A program made the translations under genes and the position numbers. The notes under the pieces were generated by a model, which made no database searches, was not told the DNA's origin, and saw nothing but the letters and a program-made list of their open reading frames with translations. Below, piece by piece: positions 63,386-64,000 of a stretch of 64,000 bases of DNA (position 1 is the stretch's first letter; every line of letters starts with the position of its first letter). This DNA comes from Bacillus sp. Marseille-Q1617 (GTDB taxonomy: Bacteria; Bacillota; Bacilli; Bacillales; Bacillaceae_B): positions 1-64,000 of the forward strand of contig NZ_CAHJXM010000001.1 of NCBI RefSeq assembly GCF_903645295.1, written 5' to 3'.

Positions 63386-64000
63386 TTAGCCGCCACCGCC
63401 ACCGCCGCCGCCTTCTGAACCTTCAGAAGACCCGCCTTGGCCGCCGGTCTGACCGCTTTCACCACCGCCGCCGCCTTCTTCTTTTCCGCCGCCGGCTTCC
63501 TCGGCTGCTTTAAGAAGGATATCCTGTATCTTTGCTTTGAATAGTGGGCTTTCAAATGTTTCGAGGACCACTTTTTGAAGGTGTTCCCGGTACTCCTTGC
63601 TCTTTAAGGCTTCTGTCATTTCTTTTTGAAATTCAGGGTCTTTCATTAAATCCATCATCATACCTTGATACTCTGGATCCTTCATCAAATCCTTGAGCAG
63701 TTTCTCATTGCCATCTTTCATGCTTTTTGCCATGGATTCGGCAAACTTTGGATCTTCGATGGCTTTCTTCCAGAATTCAGTGCCTTTATCAGACGTAAGG
63801 GTTTTTGAAATGGTATCCTTTACAACTCCTTGGTCCATAATAAGCTCAGACTTCATTTTTTCATCCTTCATGACTTCTTGTATTGCCTTTTTTCCATCGT
63901 CGGTTTTTAGTATATCGACAACCATTTTCTTGGTCTCTTCATAATCCATTTTACTGCCGCCTGTTTCCCCTCCGCCGCCGCAAGCGGTCAAAAGAACAAC
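63386..64000 (-). CDS. gerD: Spore germination lipoprotein GerD (5' end outside window)
   Basis: GerD is an inner-membrane lipoprotein needed to cluster nutrient germinant receptors. The visible frame reads VVL-LTAC-GGGG, so the lipobox cysteine is present and only part of the signal peptide and the start codon lie beyond base 64000. After the cysteine comes an acidic helical domain with repeated LMKDPEYQGMMMDLMKDPEF segments, which forms the GerD trimer. The C terminus is an unusual Gly/Glu/Ser tail of about 35 residues ending in eight glycines. Convergent with salA. Confidence 0.92.
   Translation of the reverse strand, partial: VVLLTACGGGGETGGSKMDYEETKKMVVDILKTDDGKKAIQEVMKDEKMKSELIMDQGVVKDTISKTLTSDKGTEFWKKAIEDPKFAESMAKSMKDGNEKLLKDLMKDPEYQGMMMDLMKDPEFQKEMTEALKSKEYREHLQKVVLETFESPLFKAKIQDILLKAAEEAGGGKEEGGGGGESGQTGGQGGSSEGSEGGGGGGGG

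Overview
The window is a stretch of core chromosome from a low-GC, spore-forming Bacillaceae bacterium. Gene order and protein sequences follow Bacillus subtilis almost gene for gene from ctsR to gerD. Marine or soil Bacillus-like genera such as Rossellomorea are possible hosts, but the sequence alone does not fix the genus. Sporulation links are disA, sigH, cwlD and gerD. No phage, transposase gene, tRNA or CRISPR array is visible.

Layout. (1) 1-5.5 kb: the 3' end of an rRNA operon (5S), then the heat-shock operon ctsR-mcsA-mcsB-clpC behind a sigma-A promoter with a CtsR operator. (2) 5.7-18.1 kb: radA, disA, yacL, ispD-ispF, gltX, a cysteine T-box with cysE-cysS-mrnC-rlmB-rae1, and sigH. 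(3) 18.1-22.5 kb: rpmGB, secE, nusG, rplK-rplA and rplJ-rplL with their leader RNAs, then an rsmC-like methyltransferase. (4) 22.5-34.8 kb: rpoB-rpoC, the L7Ae-like gene, rpsL-rpsG-fusA-tuf. (5) 35.3-50.5 kb: the S10-spc-alpha superoperon from rpsJ to rplQ, including secY, adk, map, a KOW protein and infA. (6) 51.1-55.4 kb: the ECF transporter energizing module ecfA1-ecfA2-ecfT, truA, and rplM-rpsI behind an L13 leader. (7) 55.9-59.3 kb: an accessory unit under a SAM-I riboswitch: a flavin-dependent monooxygenase, a sodium:solute symporter and a 32-residue membrane peptide. (8) 59.8-64 kb: ybaK, cwlD, an RsbR-type stressosome protein, salA and the convergent 5'-truncated gerD.

The coding part is conventional. 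The unusual material is between genes. Three long spacers hold short arrays with a regular 20-21 bp period, all beside rRNA or ribosomal-protein operons. Two families of roughly 120-bp structured repeats occur several times, sometimes one inside the other, with base-pair-preserving changes between copies. A mimic of the 23S rRNA L1-binding site occurs twice, before rplK and before rplA. A large two-tier dyad surrounds a -10 box between rpsK and rpoA. The best candidate for an undescribed functional unit is the SAM-riboswitch module at 55.9-59.3 kb, predicted to import and desulfurize an organosulfur compound.
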